Part shown: piece after piece, positions 22,012 through 34,200 of the stretch
Numbering within the stretch: position 1 is the first letter of the stretch
How the letters are laid out: each line of letters begins with the position of its first letter
DNA from: Phalacrocorax aristotelis
Taxonomy: Eukaryota > Chordata > Aves > Suliformes > Phalacrocoracidae
Direction of reading: 5' to 3'
Assembly (NCBI RefSeq): GCF_949628215.1
Contig: NC_134311.1
Span: forward strand, 78,548,090-78,612,089
Length of the DNA stretch: 64,000 nucleotides
Notes under the pieces: generated by a model
Databases searched by the model: none
What the model was told of the DNA's origin: nothing
The model's input: only the letters and a program-made list of their open reading frames with translations
Translations under genes and position numbers: made by a program

Positions 22012-22475
22012 AGAGTCACAGAATCCCAGAGTGGCGGGGGCTGGAAGGGCCCTCTGGAGCTCACCCCGTCCCACCCCCTGCTGGAGCAGGCACCCCCAGA
22101 GCAGGGGCACAGGGCCGCGTCCAGGCGGGGGGTGAATGTCTCCAGGGAAGGGACCCCACAGCCTCTCTGGGCAGCCTGTGCCCCTGCTCTGGCACCCGCA
22201 CAGCAAAGGGGTTTCTCCTCACGTTCAGGGGGAACTTCCCGTGTTCCACCTTGTGCCCGTGGCCCCTTGGCCTGGCGTTGGGCACCACTGAAAAGAGCCC
22301 GGCCCCATCACCCTGACACCCGCCCTTCAGATATTTATAGGCATCGATGAGATCCCCCCTCAGGCTTCTCTTCTCCAGGCTGAACAAGCCCAGGTCTCTC
22401 AGCCTTTCCTCACCAGGGAGATGCTCCAGCCCCTGATCCCCTTGGCAGCTCTGCGCTGGACTTGCTCCAGCACTT
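22012..22475 (-). mobile_element. CR1 LINE 3' fragment
   Basis: Minus-strand copy of the last roughly 460 bases of a CR1. The 3' end is at 22012 (CACAGAATCCCAGAGTGGCGGGGG on the plus strand). The C-terminal codons read [20 protein letters not shown], then [18 protein letters not shown]. It is very similar to the end of 5911-7516. It is truncated on its 5' side at about 22475 (CTGGACTTGCTCCAGCACT). Confidence 0.9.
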
Positions 22476-23214
22476 ATACTTTGCTGGTCCCTGGATGGGG
22501 AATCTCCAGTTGATTTCAGAAAGTGGCATTTCTAGCTAGCATTATAAATGTTCTCTCTTAACTCATAAAGCTTATTTAAAACAGGACCCTAATATTTTAT
22601 GGAAACCTGAAATGAACACTTGCACACCCATAAAACAAACACACACACTGAAGGGTTGAGCTGGATTCTAACTTACTGTGCACAAGTAAACTAGCAGCCA
22701 GCAAATTCTCCCTGAAAAATTCAGTTTTCCATTAGGCCAGGCCTTCAGAGAAACAGAAAAGGTATTCCTGAAGTAAATTCCTGTGCACCAGATGAACTTT
22801 CTTTGGTTTAAGGGATGGTAAGAAGTTACCAGCCAGAAAAAGAGCGCTGTTCCACAGTACTCCCTTCCTTCCAGGAAGATGAAGCAGGAGGACAGATGTG
22901 CCAGCTATGAGGACACAGCTGACACTGCCTTAATGCTAGGACAGATCAAGCCTTGGAAATCAAGCTGTGGATTTTCTAACATCAGCAGGAAAGCCCTGGA
23001 TTAACTGCATTCTGCTGAAATTTATTATCCTGATATTTGGGTAGAAGGACTTCCCTCGGCCTCACCCCAAAATCCAGGAGTTGGACTCAACAGTCCTTGT
23101 GGGTCCCTTCAAACTCCAGCCATTCTATGACTCTACGAACTTTGACATACACATGAGATATTTGCATCCCTTCAGCAATTGCCCAGTTTGGCATTAAGAG
23201 TACAAAACCAACAA
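22476..23214. other. Intergenic stretch after the PIAS2 3' end, with a small CR1 tail
   Basis: No gene recognised. It holds a CR1 relic at 23050-23140. The PIAS2 cleavage site is predicted near its right edge. Confidence 0.5.
23050..23140 (+). mobile_element. Short old CR1 3' end
   Basis: GTTGGACTCAACAGTCC...GGGTCCCTTCAAACTCCAGCCATTCTATGACTCTACG matches the conserved CR1 3' terminal stretch in plus orientation. It is severely 5'-truncated. Confidence 0.75.
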
Positions 23215-25099
23215 CAAATACCAGTTTTAAACACTTTATTCAGAATGACTCTGGAACCTCTCTCCACACTCTATTTGATATAGTTCAAGTCACTGTGCAA
23301 TCGTGATGCAGAAAGCACTAAGCTGGTGCAGGCCATTAGGAAAAAAATCTTAATGAGTAGCATGGCTTTACTGGAAATGAATCACACCAAAACCTAATCC
23401 TTATCAGGTACAAAAAACTCAAACAAGGAAAAGAGAAGAAAGAGCGGACGCAATAGTAATAACACACATGTGGACTGATGACTGCTGGAAGAGATAATGC
23501 AAAAAAGGCAATAAGGAATAGTAATGCACACTTAAAGGTGTGAATACAGAGCAGACGAGTTAAAATACATCCTGTTTCACTATTTCTTACCCATGTACTT
23601 AGTTCAAATACTGTAACAGCAGTGGAAAGCAAAAAGTACCAGACTTCTACGAAAAAAGGAACACAAAATCAGGAATAAAGTAAAAGCTGGCAATTAGGGA
23701 AGGAATCCTCTCAAATACAGTTACTCAACGGAAATACAACACTTGGAAAAGCTGCTATGTCAACATATAGAGACAATACCATTATTCCAGCTCTAAGGAA
23801 ATGACTAGATTTTCCCGGTCTGTAACCTCTTCCACATACAGTCCTGTTGATGTTATCCTTAGAGGTGTGTGGGGAGACGTGGCAGATCCGTCGGAGGAGT
23901 GAAACGGGAGGGAGCTATTCCCGTTGCGTTAGAAAAGCCACGATTAGGAGGCTGAATAACATGGGACACAGCGTCACGAAGCCCTAAACACATCGTTCCA
24001 GTTAGGTGAGAACCCTGTGCAGCTACAGCTCTTCTCTTCCAAAAAAGATGAGTCTGCCCAGTATTCCCAAGCAGAATACAGCAGTTACTGAAGTGGCAGA
24101 AGCCATGAGCAAGAGAGCCTAGAAAACAGTCCTCCACTGGAAAAAGTAATTCCCCCTTTGTCTCCTTACAGGTGCCACAGAAAGGACGCATTTCACTTCT
24201 TCATCAGGTGAGGGGCAGCCATTTCAAAAAGAGGGCTGCCAAGGCCTTTATAACCTAAATTTGAGGTTGAATGTTTTCTTCCTCTCACTTCTTAAAAGTC
24301 ATAAAACCAAAAATTCAACTACAGCACAGCCAGGCATAGTCTGGAGGTTGTGGTGGTGGGGAGGTCTTCAAATTCAGACATGACAGCCCAGAGATTGTGT
24401 GATGCAGCGTTTGCATAGATAGTTTGTCCTCTCCCCAGCCCAAAGAACACTAAAGAGGAAAAAGTCACAGCTTAGGACTTTGCTAAGTTTGTGAAAAACA
24501 TGAAATCTGGGAGGGGGCGTGGGGTGGGTGGAGAAGGAAAAAAAAAAATCCCCTTTATACAGGCTTCCCCTACATCCCCAGGAAGGGGGGAAAGGGGGAG
24601 CAAGAAACATGGAACACAAGTCATGGCTATTTCAAAGCTTCATTGTCTTAAATGAAGTCTATTACAGGCCCCAGTGAAAAAACTAAGTTCACCAATGCAT
24701 ACAGTTCTGCATCTTTGTCCAGGTTGTCAGTGTTCTAGAGTGGTTAAGTGCCTTTTTTTTTTATAAAAAAAGTTTTAATTTGTTTTTACATTATTGCTTG
24801 TGTTTACAACATTAAAAACCATTCATGGAATCCACCCAGCAACAGAAAGTCAGTTTCCCCAGAACAAGCAGAAAGCATAAAAGCTATAACCAGCTATTTC
24901 ATGAACAAGAAAAAAAAAAAAAAAAACACAGAACAAAAAGTGTCTATCACTTCTGTTCCTAGTGTAGATGAATTTAATCTGTTTGCCAGAAGGCAAATCC
25001 TTTCAATAAATATCAGAATAACTTCGAGATGCTGAAGTTCCAGAGATACAAGCAGCAGCTCTGTGCAATTTCTCCCAGAGTCCTGTGCTGCCCCTTGTT
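23215..25099 (-). other. PIAS2: PIAS2 3' untranslated region (predicted)
   Basis: It is contiguous with the stop codon at 25100 and holds no repeat element that was recognised. It includes a C-rich run on the mRNA strand (G-rich at 24509-24531 on the plus strand) and A/T tracts (24750-24770, 24908-24926). The far end is inferred from the AATAAA at 23235. Confidence 0.55.
23235..23240 (-). terminator. PIAS2: Poly(A) signal AATAAA, likely PIAS2 mRNA 3' end
   Basis: TTTATT on the plus strand is AATAAA on the minus strand. It is followed on the minus strand by GTGTTTAAAACTGG and then a GT-rich run (TTTGTTGTTGGTTTTG). Cleavage is inferred near 23210-23222. It would give a 3' UTR of about 1.9 kb. 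Other AATAAA-like words exist inside the UTR, so shorter forms are possible. Confidence 0.6.
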
Positions 25100-25276
25100 T
25101 CAGTCCAGTGAGATGATGTCAGGAGCAGTACCTCCACTGCTGGTTATCACTCCTGTCTCGCTCCTGCTGGAGGAGCTAACGTGCATGCTGCTCTCGTGGT
25201 GACTGGTTGATGTGATGATGCTGCCAGGTGTGCTGCTTGTTGAGGTGAGACTATCCAAAAACATAGGAGGACAGTA
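25100..25276 (-). CDS. PIAS2: PIAS2 coding exon 14 (C-terminus, stop TGA)
   Basis: Acceptor TTTCAAGCAG ends at 25277. It encodes [15 protein letters not shown]..., a Ser/Thr-rich tail of 58 residues ending APDIISLD, then TGA at 25102-25100. The ending is the conserved PIAS C-terminus. Confidence 0.95.
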   Translation of the reverse strand, partial: YCPPMFLDSLTSTSSTPGSIITSTSHHESSMHVSSSSRSETGVITSSGGTAPDIISLD

Positions 25277-28200
25277 CTGCTTGAAACAAACAACGAAGAA
25301 TGAAGAGACTAACTGCACAAGGGAAATGTATGCTCTGAAGATACATCTTCCCTACAACAAGCGCAAAACACGTCGCTGGCAGAACCTCGTTAACACATGC
25401 ATAGCAAGAACCGGAGTTCTGCAAACCAGCAAGCAGAGATGGGAGCCACGAGCCCTCCTCCCTCATCCTCCCCATTTTTTTTCCCCCCTGACTAACTGGT
25501 TAGCTTAAGCATTTACTAGCACATTAAACACTACCACGACCACACGATGATCACAAAACAACCCCTTAGCGTTTGGAGAATGTTCACTGCCCACAGCTAC
25601 TGGGCACAACTGCGTATTTCAGGCTCCTTTCATCACCCAAGACCGCAGAATGCTTTTTGCTACTTCAGTGGAGGTTAGAATAATTTCATCCCCTCAAATG
25701 GCAGCAGCTGTGATAATCAACATTTTCATAGCACATACCTGCAATGATACATGCAGGTCTCAACATTTTAGCAGTGACAAATGAACCCTGATCAAATCTG
25801 ATTAAGAAAAATTACTAAGTTGATTTCAATTTCCTGAAGTGGAAGACAAGCCCTCTCAAAGCAGAGCTAAACATTTTAAGCATTTAGGAACAGAACAAGA
25901 TTGCCAGGTGTCAAAGAGGATAATATAAGACACCCCCACACGCGCACGTGCACACACGTTGTTCAACACGTCTTACTTCCTCTTACCCTGTGGGTTCCAA
26001 TCTTGGGCATATGTTTGGAACTGAGCCTGAACTGTTTGAACTGTCCAAAGTGGACACTTCATAACAGCATACCTGCTTCCAGTCTCTCACATGAACAAAC
26101 TTCTGTTATTCCCACTTTTGGCAGTTCAGATCTCAAGGTCAGGCAGAGAGTATTGCAAGATGCAGTTAAGTGGAAAGAAAAGGAGCACGTTCATCCTTTG
26201 TTTTTAAGGCACCAGAAAGTCAACTCTGCACTGAAATCCTGTTATTGTTGTCTTCTAGTGACAGAAACAGAGGGCCTGCTTCAGATCCTCTTGTCTTTGT
26301 TAGGGAGCCGCTATTCCCCCACATTTCAAGGCTGTAGCCTGTTTGTTTAAGAATCTAGTTACAGTACGGATCGTTCTCCCGCACTGCATAAAGTTTAAGT
26401 TTCTAGGGAAGGAAAAGCACCGCCCAGTTACTTTTGACCTACAAAATTTCCACATAGGCCAAAGCCATTGGGGTTTACGTGTTACATGGAGGGATTTATT
26501 GTAAGAGTGTTCAGTCATGCGCCCAAGCATTTTTTTTAAAACTTAATCTCTCAGTAATAACAAAACCAACAGAAACAGCTATCAGTGAAGTATATTTGCA
26601 GAGCTTAATCTGGCCTACAGATACATGGTACGAAGTAAGAGCGTGAAGGACATGATGGGTGTATGCAAGTCATTGCTGTGCAAGTATCCACTTCAGAAAG
26701 GCAAACCATTGATAAAGAGAGAGTTTCCACACCTGGATTTACCACAGTGAAGCTAAACTGAATCCTCCCTTAATGCATCTTCATCACCACCTCTTGTTGG
26801 GAAATAGATTTTCCCAGTCTGTGGTTAGGCCTAAGCAAGCAGACTGCAAACGTGGTATGGATGATGACAGCACCCTGACAGATACTCAAGCGGTATGTCA
26901 CAAAAAACAGACTTGAAAGTTAACCCCATAGCAGTGCAGAAACATACCTGTGAATCAACTGGGATTAGTGAAAGAAAATCCAGACCTAGAAAGAAGAGAA
27001 GTATAATAAATCGATGAGCGTTTCTTTTAGTCATACACAACAAATTTAAGGAACTTTTTTTTGTGGTTGTAGAACAGATTTTGCGATTGTTACACAGTTT
27101 CTAAATGGAACATACCACTGTGACACCACTCTCAACGACTACTTCAGGCAGCAGCAAAACGAGTTATCTAGTACAAGTGGCTCTTTAAGAATGAGAATGA
27201 CATAATGATGTATTATTCACTGGCTATTGCAGGGTGGTTCAATGTGGTTGCTTAGATGGAGGTTGCCATTTGGAGCTGTTGGTTCATAATGCAAGTTTCA
27301 CTGCATATTGTACCTGACTTGGCCAAACTGGGACATGAAGAGTGTCATCACATTAAAGATGCTGGAATGAAGTAAAGTCACAACATGCACAAGTCCAAAA
27401 ACAAGCAGCAGGTCTCTTCCTCCACCCATGGGCAGCCAATAAGGAAACATTTCTAATATCATCCCCGTTTTGTGTCTAGACAAATAAAAGGAACGAAGAA
27501 GAGGAAACTACAAGTAGTTCAACGTATATCCTCTAAGAGCAGTGACAACTAGCGTCCGTCTCATACACCATCAGTGTGTAAGCATTTAGGGCAAGATGTT
27601 TAAAATTGTGAAACCAATGAGGAATTACAGGGGGTTTTTTTTGTTTGTTTCTAAATATTGGCCTTGTGTTTGCTATGTCAACAGAAAGAAATGGGAAACT
27701 TACTCCCTCCCTCTTCCCTCACCTCCAAGTCTGTTCTGGCCAGTGGCATCTCTCCTCCTCTTCTCCATTAGAGAAAAATAATTGAAGGAGATCTAAGCTC
27801 AACTGCTTTTACGGAATTGACAGCTTCTTTTGGTCTTGCACGTTCTAGAACTTCAGTTGGCAGAGATGGACAACAGTTCTAGGCTTCCATTCTCTCACCT
27901 TACTCTCCTATCAAATTTGGGAGCACAGCAGATTTCTTAACAAGGGAGAAGTGGAGGGAGGGAGCAGTAAGGGAACCAAAATGGACAAAGAAACAAGGGG
28001 AATGATATCCATCCCATTGCCAAACTGGTGCTGAAAGAAGAGGAAAAAACCCAGAGATGTTGCAGGGGAGAAATGGAGACAGGCAATGGAAGGGGGAGAG
28101 GGAAGTATAGGAGGCCAACGTGACACCTGTCACCACAAGTCACCATTTCCTGGGCTCTGGGTTCGTTACAGCTGGCAAAGAGAACCCCCAGAGGCCCTAT

Positions 28201-31200
28201 ATACAGTGTTCTTTTCAAGGAGCCAGGATAGAAAACAATCAGTATCCCCACCTTTTTTGTGATATTTAGCAGCAGTGTTGAAGAATACATCATAGGCATT
28301 TAGGGTATGTCTAGGTAAAGAAAGTCAATAGAGGTCAGCTTACATATTGTAGCTCACCTTAACCTTTTTCATACAGTCTAGACAGAGCACCACTAGAATC
28401 AGCTAGCAGAACATCTCTACATCTGGGGTTGGGACGAGTCAGCGCCAGCACACATCTATAACTTAAGTAAGCAGCTACTCTCCCTTGAATCTACAACACA
28501 TAACAACCAGACGTTTACACAAATTCTAACTGAATATAGCGAGAAGTGTTTCTGGCTGCCATTCCAAAGTGCCAATTTGTACCCCAGAAGAAACGTTTTT
28601 CACGTCACTTGTTGCAAAGTACAATCTGAAACCGGAAGCACAGCCTGTACTGGACTTCTCTAGACATCACATCAGTGCAATACTGCATATAGACTTGTTC
28701 CATTAAAAAGAAGTTGATCAATACTCCAGTTTTTACCCACCCCACAAATTAATAAGGCTATCAGAATACACATTAAAAATTGCAACCACCTACCTGGCAA
28801 GTCTGATGAAATACTGGGCATTGGTGGATGATGGAATGGTACTGGGTAGTCTGTTAACGAAGGAGGAATAGCAGCACCATCGACCGTTGTCACGCTGGGC
28901 ACTCTGACAGTAGATGGCTGATACATGAGAACCCTGTTTTAAACAGCATGTGAAGTTACAGACAGCCTGGCCGTTAGTTACGGACGAGAAATTATGCACC
29001 GCTGTGTGCTCTCATTCACAAGGTCACTATGTTACAACACAACTATAGCGTGGCTACTCACTACACAGTATTCCATTCTAATTCTCTTTCATAACAGTCT
29101 TCATAATAACATGACCGTATCTTGGCTCTCAACAGCAGCTGTGACATAAGAGCAAGCTGGCATTAAAACAAAGTACAGTGCTGGAGTCATTTATAACAGT
29201 CTACCATTCAGAGACAGTGTCTGTGGAGCACCCTGGGAGGGACGTGCAGGTACGCCAGAGCCAGGACGAGAACACTCACTTCAGTTTCTCCACATAACTG
29301 TTCCTCGGTGCTAACCTGTCACGCCAAGGGCACGGCTGACCATTATTCAGCCCCTGGAGTACAGATTACACATGTGGGAGTTAAATGTCAAACCCATCTT
29401 CACTCACGGCCTGAGCCCAAGTGAAGTCTGGCTCTCCAGGAGCATGCAACCAGTTAAAACCCTTCTGCGTCCCCACCTTCTGCCCGATTAACTTTGTAGC
29501 ACTGTTAAAGACAACGCCTCAGGCGTTCAGGTACCAGCCACGTGCATAAAATATTTCACAAAATATTTCATAAACTCCAAGTCAGGTGGAAACAGAGTCC
29601 AGCTCCCAGCTGCTCTGCATTGCTCCCTCCAGCCCTCCAGCCATGAGCGTTATCTGCTCACGCCTTCCTCCCCAGACTGTTGCATTGGTGCATTTATGCC
29701 ACTTCTGATGTCAGACCCTCCCTTCCAAGCACCTCATATACTTCAGCCAATGTTGCTTCTACCTATAGGAAGACATCCACAGTTTTGCCAAAACTAGCAT
29801 TTGGGCAACATTGTTTACAGGAGATAAGCTAGTCCCCAAAATAGCAGACTTTGACTTGCATTTGAAGAATGAAAACATGTCATTTCCATACCCAAACAGT
29901 AGGGAAAATACATTGGTCAGACAGACAAGAAAACTCAGTCTTCTACAATTACGGTTGCAGGTAGCCATCTCAGACAAACACAGGAGCATGGAAGTAAGTC
30001 TTGGTGCCTTCTGAAACTTGAGATGTATTTGCAGCTATTTTTCCCTCAGAAAAATAAGAGTCTTTTGCAGAAGGATTCCTCCACAATCCTCACAAAAAGC
30101 AACAGCATTTCAGTATCACTGCTGAAAGTTGTTGATGATGACCAACTATCTGCTCACCAAAGACCACACATTTGTGTGGACTAGAGACATAGTACACCTG
30201 CTCATTACTTCAAGGGCTGGCAAAACAGAAGGGGTTTGTTCTTATTACTATTACTTTAGTACAAGACATAAGCCAGTACACTGAGAGACAGGCACACACC
30301 TCATGCATGCAGCAACACTAGCTAACAAGCCATTACTAAAAGCTGACGGTTGGAATCACCTTGGAGAGGTGACTGGTGGTGAGCCTAACCAGCGCCCCTC
30401 TCCCCCTGCAGGTCTCGTGTGCCCTACAGGCCAGGAGCAAGAACTTCATGGAAACCACAAACAGAAACTTCAGCTGAGTTGCACAGATTGGGACAGACCT
30501 AAGGCAGCACAACAGTAAAGAAGGTGGTTACGCCTGCTGCTGAAGTCAGGCATGACTACAAAACCAGAGCAGTTGACAGAGGACTTGGGAAGTCATTGAT
30601 TGTGCTAACTGAGGTGCAGGACTGACTGATAACCATGGCCAACAAGTGTCCAAGACATTCCAGAGTTTAACAGAGAGATGGAGGAAAACCTGGTCTTGAC
30701 CCAAAACAGCAAAGCACCTCCCTTCCAAGACTGATAGGATGGATGAAACACGCAACGCAGCCTAGTTTCCTGGGTACCTGAGTAGATTGGATAAATACAG
30801 ACAGCAAGAGAAAAGCCTTTAAGATTACACTAACTTAACAAGAACGCACAAAGCTCCTCTGGTTGGCATAATCTGCTTTCTCAGAAGAATCCTGTCCATT
30901 AGCTTAACCAGCTTCATTTTCTATGGAGAGATATCCCTGCAAACACAGCAACAGTCAGCGCAAGTCTTTTGTGAGATGTAAAGCTATTTAATAGTGTTTT
31001 GCCTGTACAAAGGTAGTGTATCAATACAACCTTCTGCAAGGACAGGCCTAGAAATTCTCTGGAAGTGTGGGGCTGGATCCCAAGGAGATTACAAGTCCAT
31101 TTGTCTACACATCAGTTTATCCGAGACATTACAGAATAACAACTTTAAAATTGACAAACCCTTTGTTTGGGCTTCCTTGTGTTTCAGACATAAATATGCA

Positions 31201-34200
31201 CTTCCTTTTGGCAGGAGGATCTTCTTCTTCATCAGAGGAGCTTTCCATTGTCAAGTCAATAACATCAACTTTCTTCTTGTTGACCTCATTAGCCACCATC
31301 ACAGAACATGGTTTGCTAACAACACTGGAACCTAAACAAGAAAGTAAAATATCACTTTTTTTAAAGGCTGTTGAACACCAGTGGTTTCTAGTTGCAACAG
31401 AACCAGGAACTAAAATCCTGTTTAACTCATCTTCCTGGCCACTACAGAGAATGTTATGGCCCAGGAACTGTTTTATTAGTGTTCTGTATCATGTCGATAA
31501 TAAAGCACAAGCTTTAATCTTCACTTATCAGTTTAAGGACTTAAAACAAGAGCAACCTTTTGTTTTCTTAACTGCTACTATAAAGAGCAAAAACAGAGCC
31601 TGAAAATGCACACTTCTAGAGATACAACCATTTCTTTTAAGTAACAAGAAGGTTAAAAGTGTTAAGCCCTCCACAAAAGCAAACATCAACACCCATACAC
31701 GTTATCCGAGCTACAACTAGACCTCCAAGAATTTTATTGGTTTGTGACCTGTACCCAGATGTACGTACTTTCAATTTTGGTGCACTGTGGACTTGAGACT
31801 TTCACAGTTTCTTTCTTTGGCCTCATGGGGCACCAGGAGCCGTCTTCTTGGAATTTGATCTCATCCACATCTGAACACTCATTAAGTATTTCCATAAAAA
31901 GCCTGAAAAATAAAGTTGAGTGGTTTCATTTTTGATTCCAAGTGAAGTTTTTATTCTAAGTGAAAAGGAGACACGGTTGCAAAGCTAATTACGATCCCCT
32001 TCAACCGACTCTTTCCCTAGTTCATCTGACCTGAGAGCCTGTAGTTACAGCCTTCACAGACATCCAGACATCGAAACCTAGAAGAGTATCCCAACCTACC
32101 CATGCTCCACTCCAACATGACTGCAATTCATAGATTTCCATACAGAAACAGACATCGTCATCCTCTGAATCAAGCCTGACACTTGTTTTTGACTTGAAGT
32201 TTAAAATTCCAAATTAATAGCTTCAAAGATATGGTCATGTAAAAGGGGAGACCTATCCTTAGGTATCACACTTTGATTTCTCCAGCGGAAATATAGTGAG
32301 GCTCAAGAGTCTGACAATGCAGTTCGGAGATAATCTTAGGTAGTTCGTTATATGGGGATAGAAACTAAACAGAGTCTAATGGTTCCTCCCAGCCCAAATC
32401 ATTTTGACAAAGAAAATAGCAAGAAACGGCTAAACCTCAAGTCACAAAAGTAGCCATCAAGTACATATTGAAAAATTTTAAGTAACTGCATAATTTGCAA
32501 ATCCAGTCTCTTACCCATCTAATATAAGGCTTTCGTAAGCTGCCTTTTTGTCACAGACAGGGCAGATCCAGGTAGGCTTCTTCTCATTCATTTGAAGATA
32601 AAGAGCAGCATCGAAACATTGCAGGTGCGTGCAAGTAACAGCCCGGCATGGGATTGTCAGTCTCATTTTTCCCAGCTGCAAGAGATGCATTTAAAGAGTG
32701 TCAGAACAGAAGACAGTGAAGTAGGCCTGGATGGCTAACAATGAAATCAGAGGCAGTTGGTGAAGTAACTTGTCTCTTCTCACTACAGAGGTGCCCAGTG
32801 CTAAGGTCGCTGCAGGCAAATCCACCCCATCAAAGCATATACAGTGCACTTAAAGGAACAATGAAGCCATCCTCAAAGTCTTCACCGAGTTGAAAACAGT
32901 CAGAAACATTTCTAATGGTTCTGCATCAATGTTATTTCTAGGGTTTTATTTTTATTAGAAAACCTATGGAAGCAACTGCTTTATCATTTTCTTCTAGCCA
33001 TATATTTCAAGGGTTTTTGTGAGCTCCAGTTATGTTAGACTCAGAACAGCATTATACCCATGTTAAAACTCGACTTAACAGACCAGTCACTAACAGAAGG
33101 CCAGCTTCCACCTGGGAAGAGAAACCCCAAGGCAGTGTCACCTTGTTACACAGTGCTCAGTTTCTCTGTTTGATGTAATAGCTGGCAGTATAAGCAACAG
33201 CACCAAGATGAGGAGATCCGAAATTTTTATTTATCACTGCATCCTTTAATTATTCTGTCGCCCTGCCCAATTAAGTCTCAATGCCTCCATGTACGAGATT
33301 ACTCCTTCTCAAGACCTCACTACACACCTGTGAGTAGCAACTTGATTCTCACTGCATTACAACTGAGGCATTTGCAGTTCTAAACCATAGCTGGGCAAAT
33401 GCTGCTACGATTGGGTGCTTGTAGATGCACCCTTCTCCCTACTATTTCATATTAATGTCTCAGTATAAGCCAAAAGCCTGCTAAGCTCCTAAAGCAGGGC
33501 TTTTTTCAAAGCAGTCCAAGTCTGCACTTAAAACAAATACACAAATCTGTACATGGTCATTCCCAGCCATACTTACAGGACACATCAGAGATACCCGCAG
33601 ACTGGTTGTGGCAATTTCGCTATCAGGATCTGCAGTTAGTTTTTCTTTAACTATTAAAAAAATTAAGTTATACACAGACACCATTATTTTAAATGCTAAT
33701 CATGATGTGCCAGTACATGTACTTTATTTTCAGCTATCTAAAAAAACTAAGCATCTAGGAAACTAGTTCATAGCAATATCAAACAATAGTTTCACTGTTT
33801 ATAAGCAACTGGCAAACACTGTGCATCATAAGATTGTTTGATGTTTGATGTGCAGCAGATGCACTAACAGCCACAATGGTTAGAAGAGCAAACTCAACCC
33901 AGCATGCGGATAGATAAATGAAATAATCATCAGCAAGTGAGGTGCAAGTGAGGTACAAAGACAATCAGCACCAAATGTGAGTGAAGAGGACCCATATTTA
34001 GGGCGTCTACCTGCACCTCACAGCCCACTGCGGTAAGTGGTGCTCAGGGCATTACCAGAGGAACATTTTGGATGGGGTATCTACGTGTCGCTACCCGCTC
34101 AGGGACCCCCACTGAAAAGGGCATCATGCCTCAGCAACAGCAAAGGGAACCTTTGATACTCTGGGCATGGACTTTTCTTTTCAAAATGCCTCAAGTTCCC

